Assembly (NCBI RefSeq): GCF_016862815.1
Contig: NZ_BONR01000002.1
Coordinates: forward strand, 484,975 to 548,974
From: Demequina activiva
GTDB lineage: Bacteria; Actinomycetota; Actinomycetes; Actinomycetales; Demequinaceae
Direction of reading: 5' to 3'
DNA: 64,000 nucleotides
Position numbers and translations under genes: made by a program. Under the pieces are notes generated by a model. It had not been told where the DNA came from. It made no database searches and was given only the letters and a program-made list of their open reading frames with translations. Position 1 is the stretch's first letter. Every line of letters begins with the position of its first letter. Below, in pieces: positions 51,874-60,146 of the stretch.

Positions 51874-53220
51874 CTACTGCTGGCTGAGCAGCTCCGAGAG
51901 CAGGAACGCGAGCTCGAGAGACTGCTGGTGGTTGAGGCGCGGGTCGACCTTGGTCTCGTAGCGCCGGGCAAGGCCCTCGTCGTCGATCTGCTCGGTGCCA
52001 CCCATCACCTCGGTGACATCGTCACCCGTGAGCTCGACCAGCAGGCCGCCGGGGATGGTGCCCGCCGCGCGATGCACCTCGAAGAAGCCCGTGACCTCGT
52101 CCAGGATGGTGTCGAAGCGACGCGTCTTGTATCCCGACTCCGACGTGAACGTGTTGCCGTGCATCGGGTCCGACAGCCACGTCACCACCACTCCGGCGTC
52201 TCGCACCGCCTCGACCAAGGGCGGGAGGTTGTCCCGCACCTTGTCGGCACCCATGCGCACCACGAACGTGAGACGGCCCGGCTCGTTGTCCGGGTTGAGC
52301 TTGTGCGCCAGCGCGATCGCGTCCGCACCGGTCGCCGTCGGACCGAGCTTCACCCCGATGGGGTTGTGGATCTTCGACATGAACTCCACGTGCGCGCCGT
52401 CGATCTCGCGAGTGCGCTCCCCGATCCACACGAAGTGCGCCGAGCAGTCGTACGCCCGGCCGGTGCGCGAGTCGATGCGCGTCAGCGCCCGCTCGTAGTC
52501 CAGGAGCAGCGCCTCGTGGCTCGCGAAGAGATCCACGGTCTTCAGGGCGTCGAAGTCTCCCCCGGCGGCGCCCATGAAGCGCACCGCGCGGTCGATCTCC
52601 GCCGCGGTCTGCTCGTACTTGGCGTACGCAGGGTTGGCGGCGAAGCCCTTGTTCCATGCGTGCACCCGCCGCAGGTCGGCGAAGCCGCCATGGGTGAAGG
52701 CCCGGATCAGATTGAGCGTCGACGCGGAGACGTGGTACGCGTCGAGCATGCGCTCCGGGTTGGGGATCCGGGACTCCTCGGTGAAGGCCGATGAGTTGAC
52801 GATGTCGCCACGGTAGGCCGGCAGCGTCACCCCGTCCCTCGTCTCGGTGTCCGAGGAACGCGGCTTCGCGTACTGCCCCGCCATGCGACCGATCTTGATG
52901 ACGGGCGTCGACGCGCCGTACGTGAGGATCACGGACATCTGCAGGATGGTCTTGATCTTGTTGCGGATGCGATCTGCGGTCGCCTCCGCGAAGATCTCGG
53001 CACAGTCGCCGCCCTGCAGCACGAACGCCTCGCCTCGACCAGCGGCCGCGAGGTGCTCGCGGAGCACGTCGGCCTCGCCGGCGAACACCAGCGGGGGCAC
53101 GTTGTTGAGGCGCTCGACCACGGTCGCCAGCGCCTGCGGATCGGGCCATGCCGGCTGCTGCTTCGCCACGCGCTCGCGGTACGAATCGACGCCGGCCGCC
53201 TCGAGGGCTGCCTCACTCAT
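51874..53220 (-). CDS. aroG: Class II 3-deoxy-7-phosphoheptulonate (DAHP) synthase
   Basis: This enzyme condenses phosphoenolpyruvate with erythrose 4-phosphate, the first step of the shikimate pathway. The 448-residue length and the motifs FVLQGGDCAEIFAEAT, KIGRMAGQYAKPRS, KIHNPIGVKLGPTATGADA and LSDPMHGNT mark the plant-like class II type. Mycobacterial enzymes of this class are allosterically controlled by aromatic amino acids together with chorismate mutase; the same is possible here. The gene follows the phosphofructokinase gene after 4 bases, so one operon supplies and uses phosphoenolpyruvate. Confidence 0.97.
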   Translation of the reverse strand: MSEAALEAAGVDSYRERVAKQQPAWPDPQALATVVERLNNVPPLVFAGEADVLREHLAAAGRGEAFVLQGGDCAEIFAEATADRIRNKIKTILQMSVILTYGASTPVIKIGRMAGQYAKPRSSDTETRDGVTLPAYRGDIVNSSAFTEESRIPNPERMLDAYHVSASTLNLIRAFTHGGFADLRRVHAWNKGFAANPAYAKYEQTAAEIDRAVRFMGAAGGDFDALKTVDLFASHEALLLDYERALTRIDSRTGRAYDCSAHFVWIGERTREIDGAHVEFMSKIHNPIGVKLGPTATGADAIALAHKLNPDNEPGRLTFVVRMGADKVRDNLPPLVEAVRDAGVVVTWLSDPMHGNTFTSESGYKTRRFDTILDEVTGFFEVHRAAGTIPGGLLVELTGDDVTEVMGGTEQIDDEGLARRYETKVDPRLNHQQSLELAFLLSELLSQQ

Positions 53221-53224
53221 GCGA

Positions 53225-54424
53225 TCACGCCTGACCGATCTCGCTCAGCGTGCGGGTGTACCAGGGCGTGCTGGTGTCGAACGCCTTGTGGCCCGCGATG
53301 CGCGGGAACGCGATGGACTTGAGGCGGTCGCCGTCCTCCTCGTCGTGGCCGATCACGCCGGCCTCGCCGCGGAACGCGCACTCGACCGCGTAGTCCGTCA
53401 TCGACTTGATGAGCCGCAGGTCCTGCGCGTTCGCGCGTGCCGAGCGGGAGAAGTAGCCCGACTTCTGGACCATCACCTTCTCCGCGCCGATGCGCTCGGC
53501 GAACTGCTTGGCGAACCACTGGCCAGGGTTGATCTCGTCGAGGCGCACGTGGCCGAACGGGTCGCGCGCGACCTCGCCGCCGGACTCCTCGATCTCCTTG
53601 ACGATCTCCGGCACGCCCGCGCCCTCCGACAGGAAGATGTTGACGTTGCCCACCTCGTCCATCACGGTGCGCAGGCGGGTCGCCTCGGCATCGAGGTCGA
53701 TCGACTGCTCGGGGACGTAGAGGCCGTGGAGCTCCCAGCGCTCTCGCGAGAGCCCGATCTCCGGCACGAACTCGAGGGTGTCCAGCCACTGGCGGTACTT
53801 GAGGGCGGATGCGGCGGTCAACCAGCCGCACGCCCGCCCCATCACCTCGTGCACGATGAGCATGCGCGGACCGGAGCGGTGCTCGCCGATGACGTTCTGG
53901 GCGAACACGCTCGCCTGCTCCGCAGCGCTCCACGCTCCCAGCGACTGCTTGATGGGCACCACGTCGTTGTCGATGGTCTTGGGCAGCCCGACGACGGTGA
54001 GGTCGTAGCCGTTGTCCTTGAGGTACGCGGCGAGGTCCGCGGCCGTCGTGTTGGTGTCGTCGCCGCCGATGGTGTGCAGCACGTCCACGCCGTCAGCCTT
54101 GAGCTGGTTCGCGGCGACCTCGAGCGGGTTCTCGCCCTCCTGCACCAGTCCACGCTTGACGCAGTCCTCGGCGTTGGTGAGCTTCACGCGCGAGTTGCCG
54201 ATGGGCGACCCGCCGAAGTCGTGGAGGATGCCGGCCTTCTCGCGCACCTCGTCCGTCACCGTCACGTACTTGCCCTGCAGCAGTCCCCAGTAGCCGTGCT
54301 GGTAGGCGATGATCTCGACCTCCGGCGCGATCTCGGTGTAGCGACCGATGAGACCGCCGACGGCGGAGGACAGGCACGGAGCGAAACCGCCTGCGGTGAG
54401 CAGAGCGACACGACGGACCGACAT
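53225..54424 (-). CDS. pfkA: 6-phosphofructokinase, pyrophosphate-dependent type
   Basis: This 399-residue group A phosphofructokinase phosphorylates fructose 6-phosphate to the 1,6-bisphosphate. The donor-site motif is GGDDTNT, with Asp where ATP-dependent enzymes have Gly. It is paired with Lys in GLPKTIDND; this Asp/Lys combination is the known mark of pyrophosphate-dependent enzymes, which work in both directions. EVMGRACGWLTA and INPGQWFAKQFAE complete the active site. AAAGG lies before the ATG at 54424. The gene starts an operon with aroG and probably has its own promoter (TAGAAT at 54466-54461). Confidence 0.93.
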   Translation of the reverse strand: MSVRRVALLTAGGFAPCLSSAVGGLIGRYTEIAPEVEIIAYQHGYWGLLQGKYVTVTDEVREKAGILHDFGGSPIGNSRVKLTNAEDCVKRGLVQEGENPLEVAANQLKADGVDVLHTIGGDDTNTTAADLAAYLKDNGYDLTVVGLPKTIDNDVVPIKQSLGAWSAAEQASVFAQNVIGEHRSGPRMLIVHEVMGRACGWLTAASALKYRQWLDTLEFVPEIGLSRERWELHGLYVPEQSIDLDAEATRLRTVMDEVGNVNIFLSEGAGVPEIVKEIEESGGEVARDPFGHVRLDEINPGQWFAKQFAERIGAEKVMVQKSGYFSRSARANAQDLRLIKSMTDYAVECAFRGEAGVIGHDEEDGDRLKSIAFPRIAGHKAFDTSTPWYTRTLSEIGQA

Positions 54425-54460
54425 GGTGAACCTTTCGTGGTGGGGGGAGACGACCCGCCC

Positions 54461-54466
54461 ATTCTA
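54461..54466 (-). promoter_or_regulatory. -10 box of the pfkA-aroG operon
   Basis: TAGAAT on the minus strand, 36 bases before the ATG, gives a short leader with a ribosome-binding site. Confidence 0.5.
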
Positions 54467-54482
54467 GGGGGACGGGACGAGG

Positions 54483-55199
54483 TCAGGACTGAGGGCTGCG
54501 AGGGAGCTTTCCGTCGCGCTCGAGCTCGCGCTTGTACTGCGCGGCATCACGGTCCACGTACTCCTGACCTGACAGCTCACGAATGGCCACCATGACGCTG
54601 TCGGTGACCTCGCGCAGCGCGTCGCGGTCGTCCTGACGTCCCGCGTACGCGTCGAGACGGACCGCCGGCCCGATGCGGACCCCGATGTCCGTGCGGCTGG
54701 GCACCTTCTGGCCGAGCGGCTGAGCGACGTCCGTGCCGATCATGGCGACAGGGATGATGGGCACGCCAGCCTCGATGGCCATGCGTGCCAGGCCGGTCTT
54801 GCCGCGGTACAACCGTCCGTCAGGGCTGCGCGTCCCTTCGGGATAGATGCCCAGCAGCTCGCCTGACTGCAGCACCTGGAGACCGGTCCGCAGCGCCGCC
54901 TCGGACGCCCGCCCGCCGCCGCGATGGACGGGGATGGTGCCCACGCCCTCCATGAACGCTCGGGTCGCATAGCCCTTGACTCCCTTTCCGGTGAAGTACT
55001 CGGACTTTCCCAGGAACACGACCTTGCGCTTGAGGACGAGCGGGAGGAAGAACGAGTCCGACACGGCGAGGTGGTTGGAGGCGAGGATCGCGCCGCCCGA
55101 CTCGGGGACGTGCTCGACGCCCTCAGCCCACGGCCGGTAGTAGCCCTTGAGCGGCGGCCCGATCAGCACGTGCTTGAAGAGCTTGTAGTAGGCGCTCAT
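54483..55199 (-). CDS. 1-acyl-sn-glycerol-3-phosphate acyltransferase family protein (PlsC)
   Basis: This is a 238-residue membrane-associated acyltransferase of phospholipid synthesis, which makes phosphatidic acid from lysophosphatidate. The catalytic motif is ASNHLAVSDSFFLP (NHxxxxD) and the glycerophosphate-binding motif is IYPEGTRSPDGRL. VHRGGG and PIIPVAMIGTD are further family blocks. The C-terminus carries an acidic/basic helix. It follows the glucokinase gene on the same strand after 27 bases. The same gene group lies near aroG in Mycobacterium. Confidence 0.93.
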   Translation of the reverse strand: MSAYYKLFKHVLIGPPLKGYYRPWAEGVEHVPESGGAILASNHLAVSDSFFLPLVLKRKVVFLGKSEYFTGKGVKGYATRAFMEGVGTIPVHRGGGRASEAALRTGLQVLQSGELLGIYPEGTRSPDGRLYRGKTGLARMAIEAGVPIIPVAMIGTDVAQPLGQKVPSRTDIGVRIGPAVRLDAYAGRQDDRDALREVTDSVMVAIRELSGQEYVDRDAAQYKRELERDGKLPRSPQS

Positions 55200-55226
55200 C
55201 CGTGGTCGCTTCTCCGATTCCCGTCG

Positions 55227-56192
55227 TCACTCGCCCGCGTGCGGGACCTCTCGCGCCAGCGCGGCTGCGCCGACGATGCCCGCATCGTTGCCCATGGCGG
55301 CTGCGACGATCGGTGCCACAGGACGGTGTCCGAGCGCCGGCAGCGCCTCGCGGTAGGCCTCGCGCGCAGGCTCGAGCATCAGATCGCCGGCCGCGATCAC
55401 GCCGCCGCCGACGACGAACATCTCGGGATCGAGGACGGCAGCGAGCGAAGCGCTCCCCGTGCCGATCCACGCGCCGAGCTCACCCAGGAGCTCGATGCCG
55501 AGCTCATCGCCGTCCGCCGCCGCACGCGTCACGTCCGGACCGGAGATGGCGGCGACATCGCCGCCCGCCAAGCGCAGCAGCCCCGCCGCACGCACGGGCC
55601 GTTCTCGCGCTGCGCGGCGAGCCTCGCGCACCAGCGCCGAGCCGGACGCGTACTGCTCCCAGCACCCGCGGTGGCCGCAGCCACAGGGGTGGCCGCCGGG
55701 CTGGACACGCACGTGTCCCAGCTCCGCAGCGAATCCATAGGCGCCTCGCACCAGCTGGCCGTCGGAGATGATGGCGGCTCCCAGGCCCGTGCCGATGGTC
55801 AGCATGATCATCGCCTGGACATCGCGACCCGCGCCGAAGCGGTACTCGCCCCATCCCGCGGCGTTGGCGTCGTTCTCCACGACCACGTTGACGTCGTCGC
55901 GGTCGATGAGCGCCTCCACTTTGTCCGCGAGCGGGTACTCGCGCCACGCGATGTTGGGGGCGAACAGGACTCGACGGCGGTCGGCCGACACGAACCCCGC
56001 GGCGGCCACGCCCACGTGGTGGAACTCGTGGCGCTCCCCCAGCTCGCGCACCGCATCGGCGATCGCGTCGTCGATCGAGGCCGCATCCTCGGGGCGCGTC
56101 TCCCGCCGCGTCTTCTCCACGATGACACCCTCGGAATCGACGACGCCCACGGCGATCTTGGTACCGCCGATGTCTACGCCGATCGCGTGCAT
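55227..56192 (-). CDS. glk: ROK family glucokinase
   Basis: This 321-residue sugar kinase begins GVDIGGTKIAVGVVD, the phosphate-binding motif. The catalytic Asp is in VVENDANAAGWGEYRFG. The zinc-binding ROK signature is ELGHVRVQPGGHPCGCGHRG, continued by CWEQYASG. Glucose is the likely substrate; the protein has no N-terminal helix-turn-helix, so it is a kinase and not a regulator. It would feed glucose 6-phosphate to the nearby pyrophosphate phosphofructokinase and to gnd. The ATG at 56192 is divergent from the acyl-CoA ligase gene. Confidence 0.93.
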   Translation of the reverse strand: MHAIGVDIGGTKIAVGVVDSEGVIVEKTRRETRPEDAASIDDAIADAVRELGERHEFHHVGVAAAGFVSADRRRVLFAPNIAWREYPLADKVEALIDRDDVNVVVENDANAAGWGEYRFGAGRDVQAMIMLTIGTGLGAAIISDGQLVRGAYGFAAELGHVRVQPGGHPCGCGHRGCWEQYASGSALVREARRAARERPVRAAGLLRLAGGDVAAISGPDVTRAAADGDELGIELLGELGAWIGTGSASLAAVLDPEMFVVGGGVIAAGDLMLEPAREAYREALPALGHRPVAPIVAAAMGNDAGIVGAAALAREVPHAGE

Positions 56193-56275
56193 GAGGTGCG
56201 CTCTCCCTGGGTCTGTGGTGGTTCACCCAAGAGGGTATCGTGAGCGTCACCTTCTCGAATGCCAACGGAGACACC

Positions 56276-58072
56276 ATGGGAACGCCGGCTACTGACTATC
56301 CCTCCAGCATCATCGCGCTCGTCAGCGCAGCCTGGACCACGCATGCCGACAAGGTCGTGATGCGGTATCCCGACGCGAACGACGAGTGGGTCGACGTCAC
56401 CGGAGCCCAGGCACAGGCCCGCGTCAACGCCGTGGCGAAGGGTCTGATCGCGAACGGCGTCAACGCTGGTGACCGCGTGGGCATCCTGTCGCGCACGCGC
56501 TACGAGTGGACGGTCCTCGACTTCGCGATCATGTCCGCCGGCGCGGTTCCCGTACCGGTGTACGACACCTCCTCGGAGGCGCAGATCGACTGGATCACGT
56601 CTGACGCGGACGTCCGCCTCCTGATTGCGGAGACTGCGGAGCATGCCTCACGGGCCCGCTCGGCTGCCGCGGACTCCGAGAGTCCTCTCGAGACGGTGCT
56701 GGTGATCGACGATGGCGCGGTCGACGACCTCGCCGCCAAGGGCGCCGACGTGGGCGACGACGTCCTCGAGCACCGCATCTCGACGCTGAGCCATGACTCC
56801 CTCGCGACCATCATGTACACGTCCGGCACCACCGGGCGGCCCAAGGGCGTGCGCCTCACGCACTTCTCCTACGTGCGGCACATCGCGGGCATCCAGGAGT
56901 CGATGGGCCCCGTGCTGTTCCAGGAGGGCGCCTCCACCGTGCTGTTCCTGACGTTGGCGCATTCGCTCGCCCGCCTCGTCGAGATCGCGCTGGTTGCCTC
57001 CGGCATGGTGATCGGCTTCTGCCCTGACCCGAGCAAGCTGGTTCCTGCGATGCAGTCGATGCACCCCACGCTGGTGCTGGCAGTGCCCCGCGTCTTCGAG
57101 AAGGTCTACAACTCCGCCGAGCAGAAGGCAGAGGCAGGCGGCAAGGTCAAGATCTTCCGCTGGGCCGCCAAGCAGGCCATCGACTTCTCGAAGGCACTCG
57201 ACACCGACCGTGGTCCTGGGATCGCGCTCAAGGCGCGCCACGCGATCGCCGACCGCCTGGTGCTGTCGAAGATCCGCGAGGTGCTGGGCGGTCGCGCCGA
57301 GTGGGCGATCTCGGGGTCCGCCCCGCTGGGCGATCGACTCGGCCACTTCTACCGGGGGCTGGGACTCACGGTCCTGGAGGGATACGGTCTCACCGAGACC
57401 AATGCCGCCTCGCATGTCAATCGCCCCGAGCTGGCGAAGATCGGCACCGTGGGTCCGCCGCTCCCCGGCATCGAGGTGTCGATCGCGGAGGACGGCGAGG
57501 TGCTCATGCGCGGCGAGCAGCTGTTCGAGAGCTACCACCACAACCCCGAGGCGACGGCGGAGGCGATCAAGGACGGTTGGTTCCACTCCGGCGACATCGG
57601 CTCGCAGGACGAGGACGGCTACCTCACCATCACGGGTCGCAAGAAGGAGCTGATCGTCACCGCCGGGGGCAAGAACGTCGCGCCCGCCGAGCTCGAGGAC
57701 AAGATCCGCTCCTACGCCCTGGTCAGCCAGTGCGTGGTCGTGGGTGACGCCCAGCCGTTCATCGCCGCGCTCATCACCCTGGATCCCGAGGCGCTGCCTG
57801 GCTGGCTCAAGAGCAAGGGCTTCGAGCCCATGAGCGTCGCGGAGGCCGGCAAGGACGAACGCATCCTCGCCCGCGTGCAGAAGGCGATCGATCGCGCGAA
57901 TGCCACGGTGTCGCGTGCCGAGTCGATTCGCACCTTCCGCATCCTTGCGGACGATCTCACCATCGACAACGGCATGCTCACACCGTCGCTCAAGGTCAAG
58001 CGTGCACGCGTGCTCGAGCAGTACGCGGACGTGATCGACGGCATCTACACCGCCAAGCACTCGCACGGCTGA
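56276..58072 (+). CDS. Long-chain fatty acid-CoA ligase (FadD15 type)
   Basis: This is a 598-residue AMP-forming synthetase that activates fatty acids as acyl-CoA. The P-loop is TSGTTGRPKGV (from residue 182), the ANL core is EGYGLTETNAASHVNRP, and GWFHSGDIGSQDEDGYLTITG with GRKKELIVTAGGKN completes it. I set the ATG at 56276 with GGAG 6 bases before it; a GTG 36 bases earlier overlaps the TATCGT -10 box and is unlikely. It occupies the fadD15 position of Mycobacterium. Chain-length preference cannot be read. Confidence 0.93.
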   Translation: MGTPATDYPSSIIALVSAAWTTHADKVVMRYPDANDEWVDVTGAQAQARVNAVAKGLIANGVNAGDRVGILSRTRYEWTVLDFAIMSAGAVPVPVYDTSSEAQIDWITSDADVRLLIAETAEHASRARSAAADSESPLETVLVIDDGAVDDLAAKGADVGDDVLEHRISTLSHDSLATIMYTSGTTGRPKGVRLTHFSYVRHIAGIQESMGPVLFQEGASTVLFLTLAHSLARLVEIALVASGMVIGFCPDPSKLVPAMQSMHPTLVLAVPRVFEKVYNSAEQKAEAGGKVKIFRWAAKQAIDFSKALDTDRGPGIALKARHAIADRLVLSKIREVLGGRAEWAISGSAPLGDRLGHFYRGLGLTVLEGYGLTETNAASHVNRPELAKIGTVGPPLPGIEVSIAEDGEVLMRGEQLFESYHHNPEATAEAIKDGWFHSGDIGSQDEDGYLTITGRKKELIVTAGGKNVAPAELEDKIRSYALVSQCVVVGDAQPFIAALITLDPEALPGWLKSKGFEPMSVAEAGKDERILARVQKAIDRANATVSRAESIRTFRILADDLTIDNGMLTPSLKVKRARVLEQYADVIDGIYTAKHSHG

Positions 58073-58109
58073 GCGGAGGGCAGCGGCCCGAGCCGCCTGC
58101 GCGACCCCG

Positions 58110-58322
58110 TCAGCCGGCGCGTGCGCCGCGCACGAGGCGCAACGGCGGCACGAGGCCGCCCTGCACGAGCGCATCGACGGCCGCGGCCTGGTCCGCGTCC
58201 ATCGGCACATCGCGCACCGTCGCCACGGGCGCCGGTACCCGCACGGGAATGGTCAGGAACGACACGACGCAGTCACCGCACGCCTTGCCGCGAACCTCGC
58301 ATGAATCGCAATCGATGATCAT
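58110..58322 (-). CDS. Four-cysteine mini-protein, conserved in actinobacteria
   Basis: This 70-residue protein of unknown function begins IIDCDSCEVRGKACGDC. Cys5, Cys8, Cys15 and Cys18 form CxxC-x6-CxxC, able to hold zinc or an iron-sulfur cluster. The rest is a short hydrophobic patch (VVSFLTIPVRV) and a helix AAAVDALVQGGLVPPLRLV. The ATG at 58322 has TAGCGT 7 bases before it, so a leaderless start is likely; a start ten codons upstream would lie before that box. It is divergent from the DEDDh-UvrC fusion gene across 87 bases. Confidence 0.78.
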   Translation of the reverse strand: MIIDCDSCEVRGKACGDCVVSFLTIPVRVPAPVATVRDVPMDADQAAAVDALVQGGLVPPLRLVRGARAG

Positions 58323-58329
58323 GGGCAGG

Positions 58330-58402
58330 ACGCTACGCAGGGGGTCTGACATCGCCTCGAGAGCCGCTTCCGTCCCCGCGTGTCACACCCGCGGCGTACC
58401 GT
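58330..58402. promoter_or_regulatory. Divergent leaderless promoters of the mini-protein and exonuclease genes
   Basis: TAGCGT on the minus strand (58335-58330) lies 7 bases before the mini-protein ATG, and TACCGT on the plus strand (58397-58402) lies 7 bases before the exonuclease ATG. Both lack ribosome-binding sites. Confidence 0.55.
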
Positions 58403-58409
58403 CGTGCTC

Positions 58410-60104
58410 ATGACCACTGCTGTGCAGGCGAGCCTCACGGACATCGGCGAGCCGCTGTCCTCCACCACCTTCGTGGTGGTGGACCTCGAGACTACGGGAG
58501 CCTCCCCACGCGACTGCGCGATCACCGAGATCGGCGCAGTGAAGACCCGTGGCGGCGAGGTCGTCGGCGAGTTCCAGACGCTCGTCGATCCCGGCATGGC
58601 GATCCCTCCCATGATCGTCGCCCTCACCGGCATCACCCAGGCGATGGTGACGACCGCGCCGAGGATCGGCGCCGTCCTCCCCGCCTTCCTCGAGTTCCTG
58701 GGCGACGCGGTTCTGGTGGCGCACAACGCTCGCTTCGATGTCGGCTTCCTCAAGGCGGCATGCCAGGCCGAAGGGTACGCATGGCCACGGGTCGAGGTGG
58801 TCGACACGGTGCTGATCGCGCGACGCGCCGTCACCAAGGAGGAGGCCCCCAACCGCAAGCTCTCGACCCTCGCGCGAGTCTTCGGCACGCGCGTCACCCC
58901 CAACCATCGTGCGCTCGAGGACGCCCGTGCGACGTCCGAGGTCCTCCACGGCATGCTGGAGCGGCTCGCGGCCTTCGGCATCACGCACCGCGAGGATCTG
59001 GACGCGCTGCGCAACCCCGTTCCGGGGACGCTGAGACGCAAGGCCACCATGGCAGACCGCGTGCCCGCCAAGCCGGGCGTCTACGTGTTCCGCGGCCCCC
59101 GCGGCGAGGCGCTGTACGTCGGCACCTCGCGCAACCTGCGTTCGCGCGTCAAGTCGTACTTCACCCGCGGCGAGACCCGGCGGGGCATCCGGGAGATGCT
59201 CGAGCTCGCGGTGAGCGTCGACACCACGGTGTGCGCGAGCGAGCTCGAGGCGAATGTGCTCGAGGTTCGGCTCATCGCTCAGCTCCGGCCCCGCTACAAC
59301 CGACGTTCGACGCGGCCCGAGAAGACCGCGTGGGTCAAGCTCACGGATGAGCGCTACCCACGACTGGCAGTCTCCCGCAGCGCCGAGGGCTCGGCGGCGT
59401 GGCTGGGCCCACTGCGCTCGGCGGGTGCGGCCCGTGAGGCGATCGAGACCCTGCAGGACGCGCTCGGAGTCCGCACGTGCACCACTCGACTGCCCATCAC
59501 GCCACGCACCAACGCTCGCGCATGCATCCTCAAGGAGACGGGCGGGTGCTCGGCTCCGTGTGTCCGCGGTGCCGAGTCCGAGTACGAGGCCACGGCAAGC
59601 GCCACGCAAGCGGTGCTGGACGGTGACCTCTCCCCCGTGGTCGCGACCCTGAGCGCGGCGGTCGCTGAGCACGCTGAGCGGCTGAACTACGAGAAGGCGA
59701 GAGAGGTGCGTGACGGGCTGAGCTCACTGATCGACGCCGCGGCTCGACAGACACGCCTCAGGTCTCTGCAGGCATGCACGATCGTCGCGGTGAGGCCACT
59801 CGAGGACGGGTGGGAGCTCGCGGCGTGCGCACGGGGCAGGCTGTCAGGCAGCGCGCGGGTCTCGTCCGGGGTATGGGCTGCGGCCGACCGCCTGCGAGCG
59901 CAGGCAGCATCCCTCGAGTGGGACGAGACCGTGCTGGTCGAGGAGCAGGAACTGGTGCTTCGCTGGCTGGAGCGACCTGGGACGAGGCTGCTGTACGTCG
60001 ACGGGCAGTGGTCCTCCCCCGTGCACGGCGCCGCCCAGCACGCACGGTGGGTGGACGCGCGACGCTCGGATCGCGACGACGCCACTAGCGCAGGGAGACG
60101 GTGA
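58410..60104 (+). CDS. DEDDh exonuclease fused to a UvrC-like GIY-YIG nuclease
   Basis: This is a 564-residue fusion. Residues about 18-190 are a DnaQ-type 3'-5' exonuclease with Asp25 and Glu27 (VVVDLETTGA), HNARFDVGFL and HRALEDARAT. Residues about 215-300 are a GIY-YIG domain (GVYVFRGPRGEALYVGTSRN) followed by UvrC-like sequence, including LKETGGCSAPC and a UvrB-binding-type helix pair near LNYEKAREVRDGLSSL. The C-terminal RNase H-like and HhH parts of true UvrC are missing. The same fusion is known in Mycobacterium (Rv2191). A DNA repair role is likely. The ATG at 58410 has TACCGT 7 bases upstream. Confidence 0.92.
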   Translation: MTTAVQASLTDIGEPLSSTTFVVVDLETTGASPRDCAITEIGAVKTRGGEVVGEFQTLVDPGMAIPPMIVALTGITQAMVTTAPRIGAVLPAFLEFLGDAVLVAHNARFDVGFLKAACQAEGYAWPRVEVVDTVLIARRAVTKEEAPNRKLSTLARVFGTRVTPNHRALEDARATSEVLHGMLERLAAFGITHREDLDALRNPVPGTLRRKATMADRVPAKPGVYVFRGPRGEALYVGTSRNLRSRVKSYFTRGETRRGIREMLELAVSVDTTVCASELEANVLEVRLIAQLRPRYNRRSTRPEKTAWVKLTDERYPRLAVSRSAEGSAAWLGPLRSAGAAREAIETLQDALGVRTCTTRLPITPRTNARACILKETGGCSAPCVRGAESEYEATASATQAVLDGDLSPVVATLSAAVAEHAERLNYEKAREVRDGLSSLIDAAARQTRLRSLQACTIVAVRPLEDGWELAACARGRLSGSARVSSGVWAAADRLRAQAASLEWDETVLVEEQELVLRWLERPGTRLLYVDGQWSSPVHGAAQHARWVDARRSDRDDATSAGRR

Positions 60105-60138
60105 CCCTCGGGCGGTTGCGTCGCGCCGCCCGAGGGTC
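60103..60138. terminator. 13-bp hairpin between the exonuclease and xylanase genes
   Basis: GACCCTCGGGCGG (60103-60115) pairs fully with 60126-60138 around a 10-base loop. It lies between convergent stops and can serve both genes. Confidence 0.75.
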
Positions 60139-60146
60139 GGGTCCCG

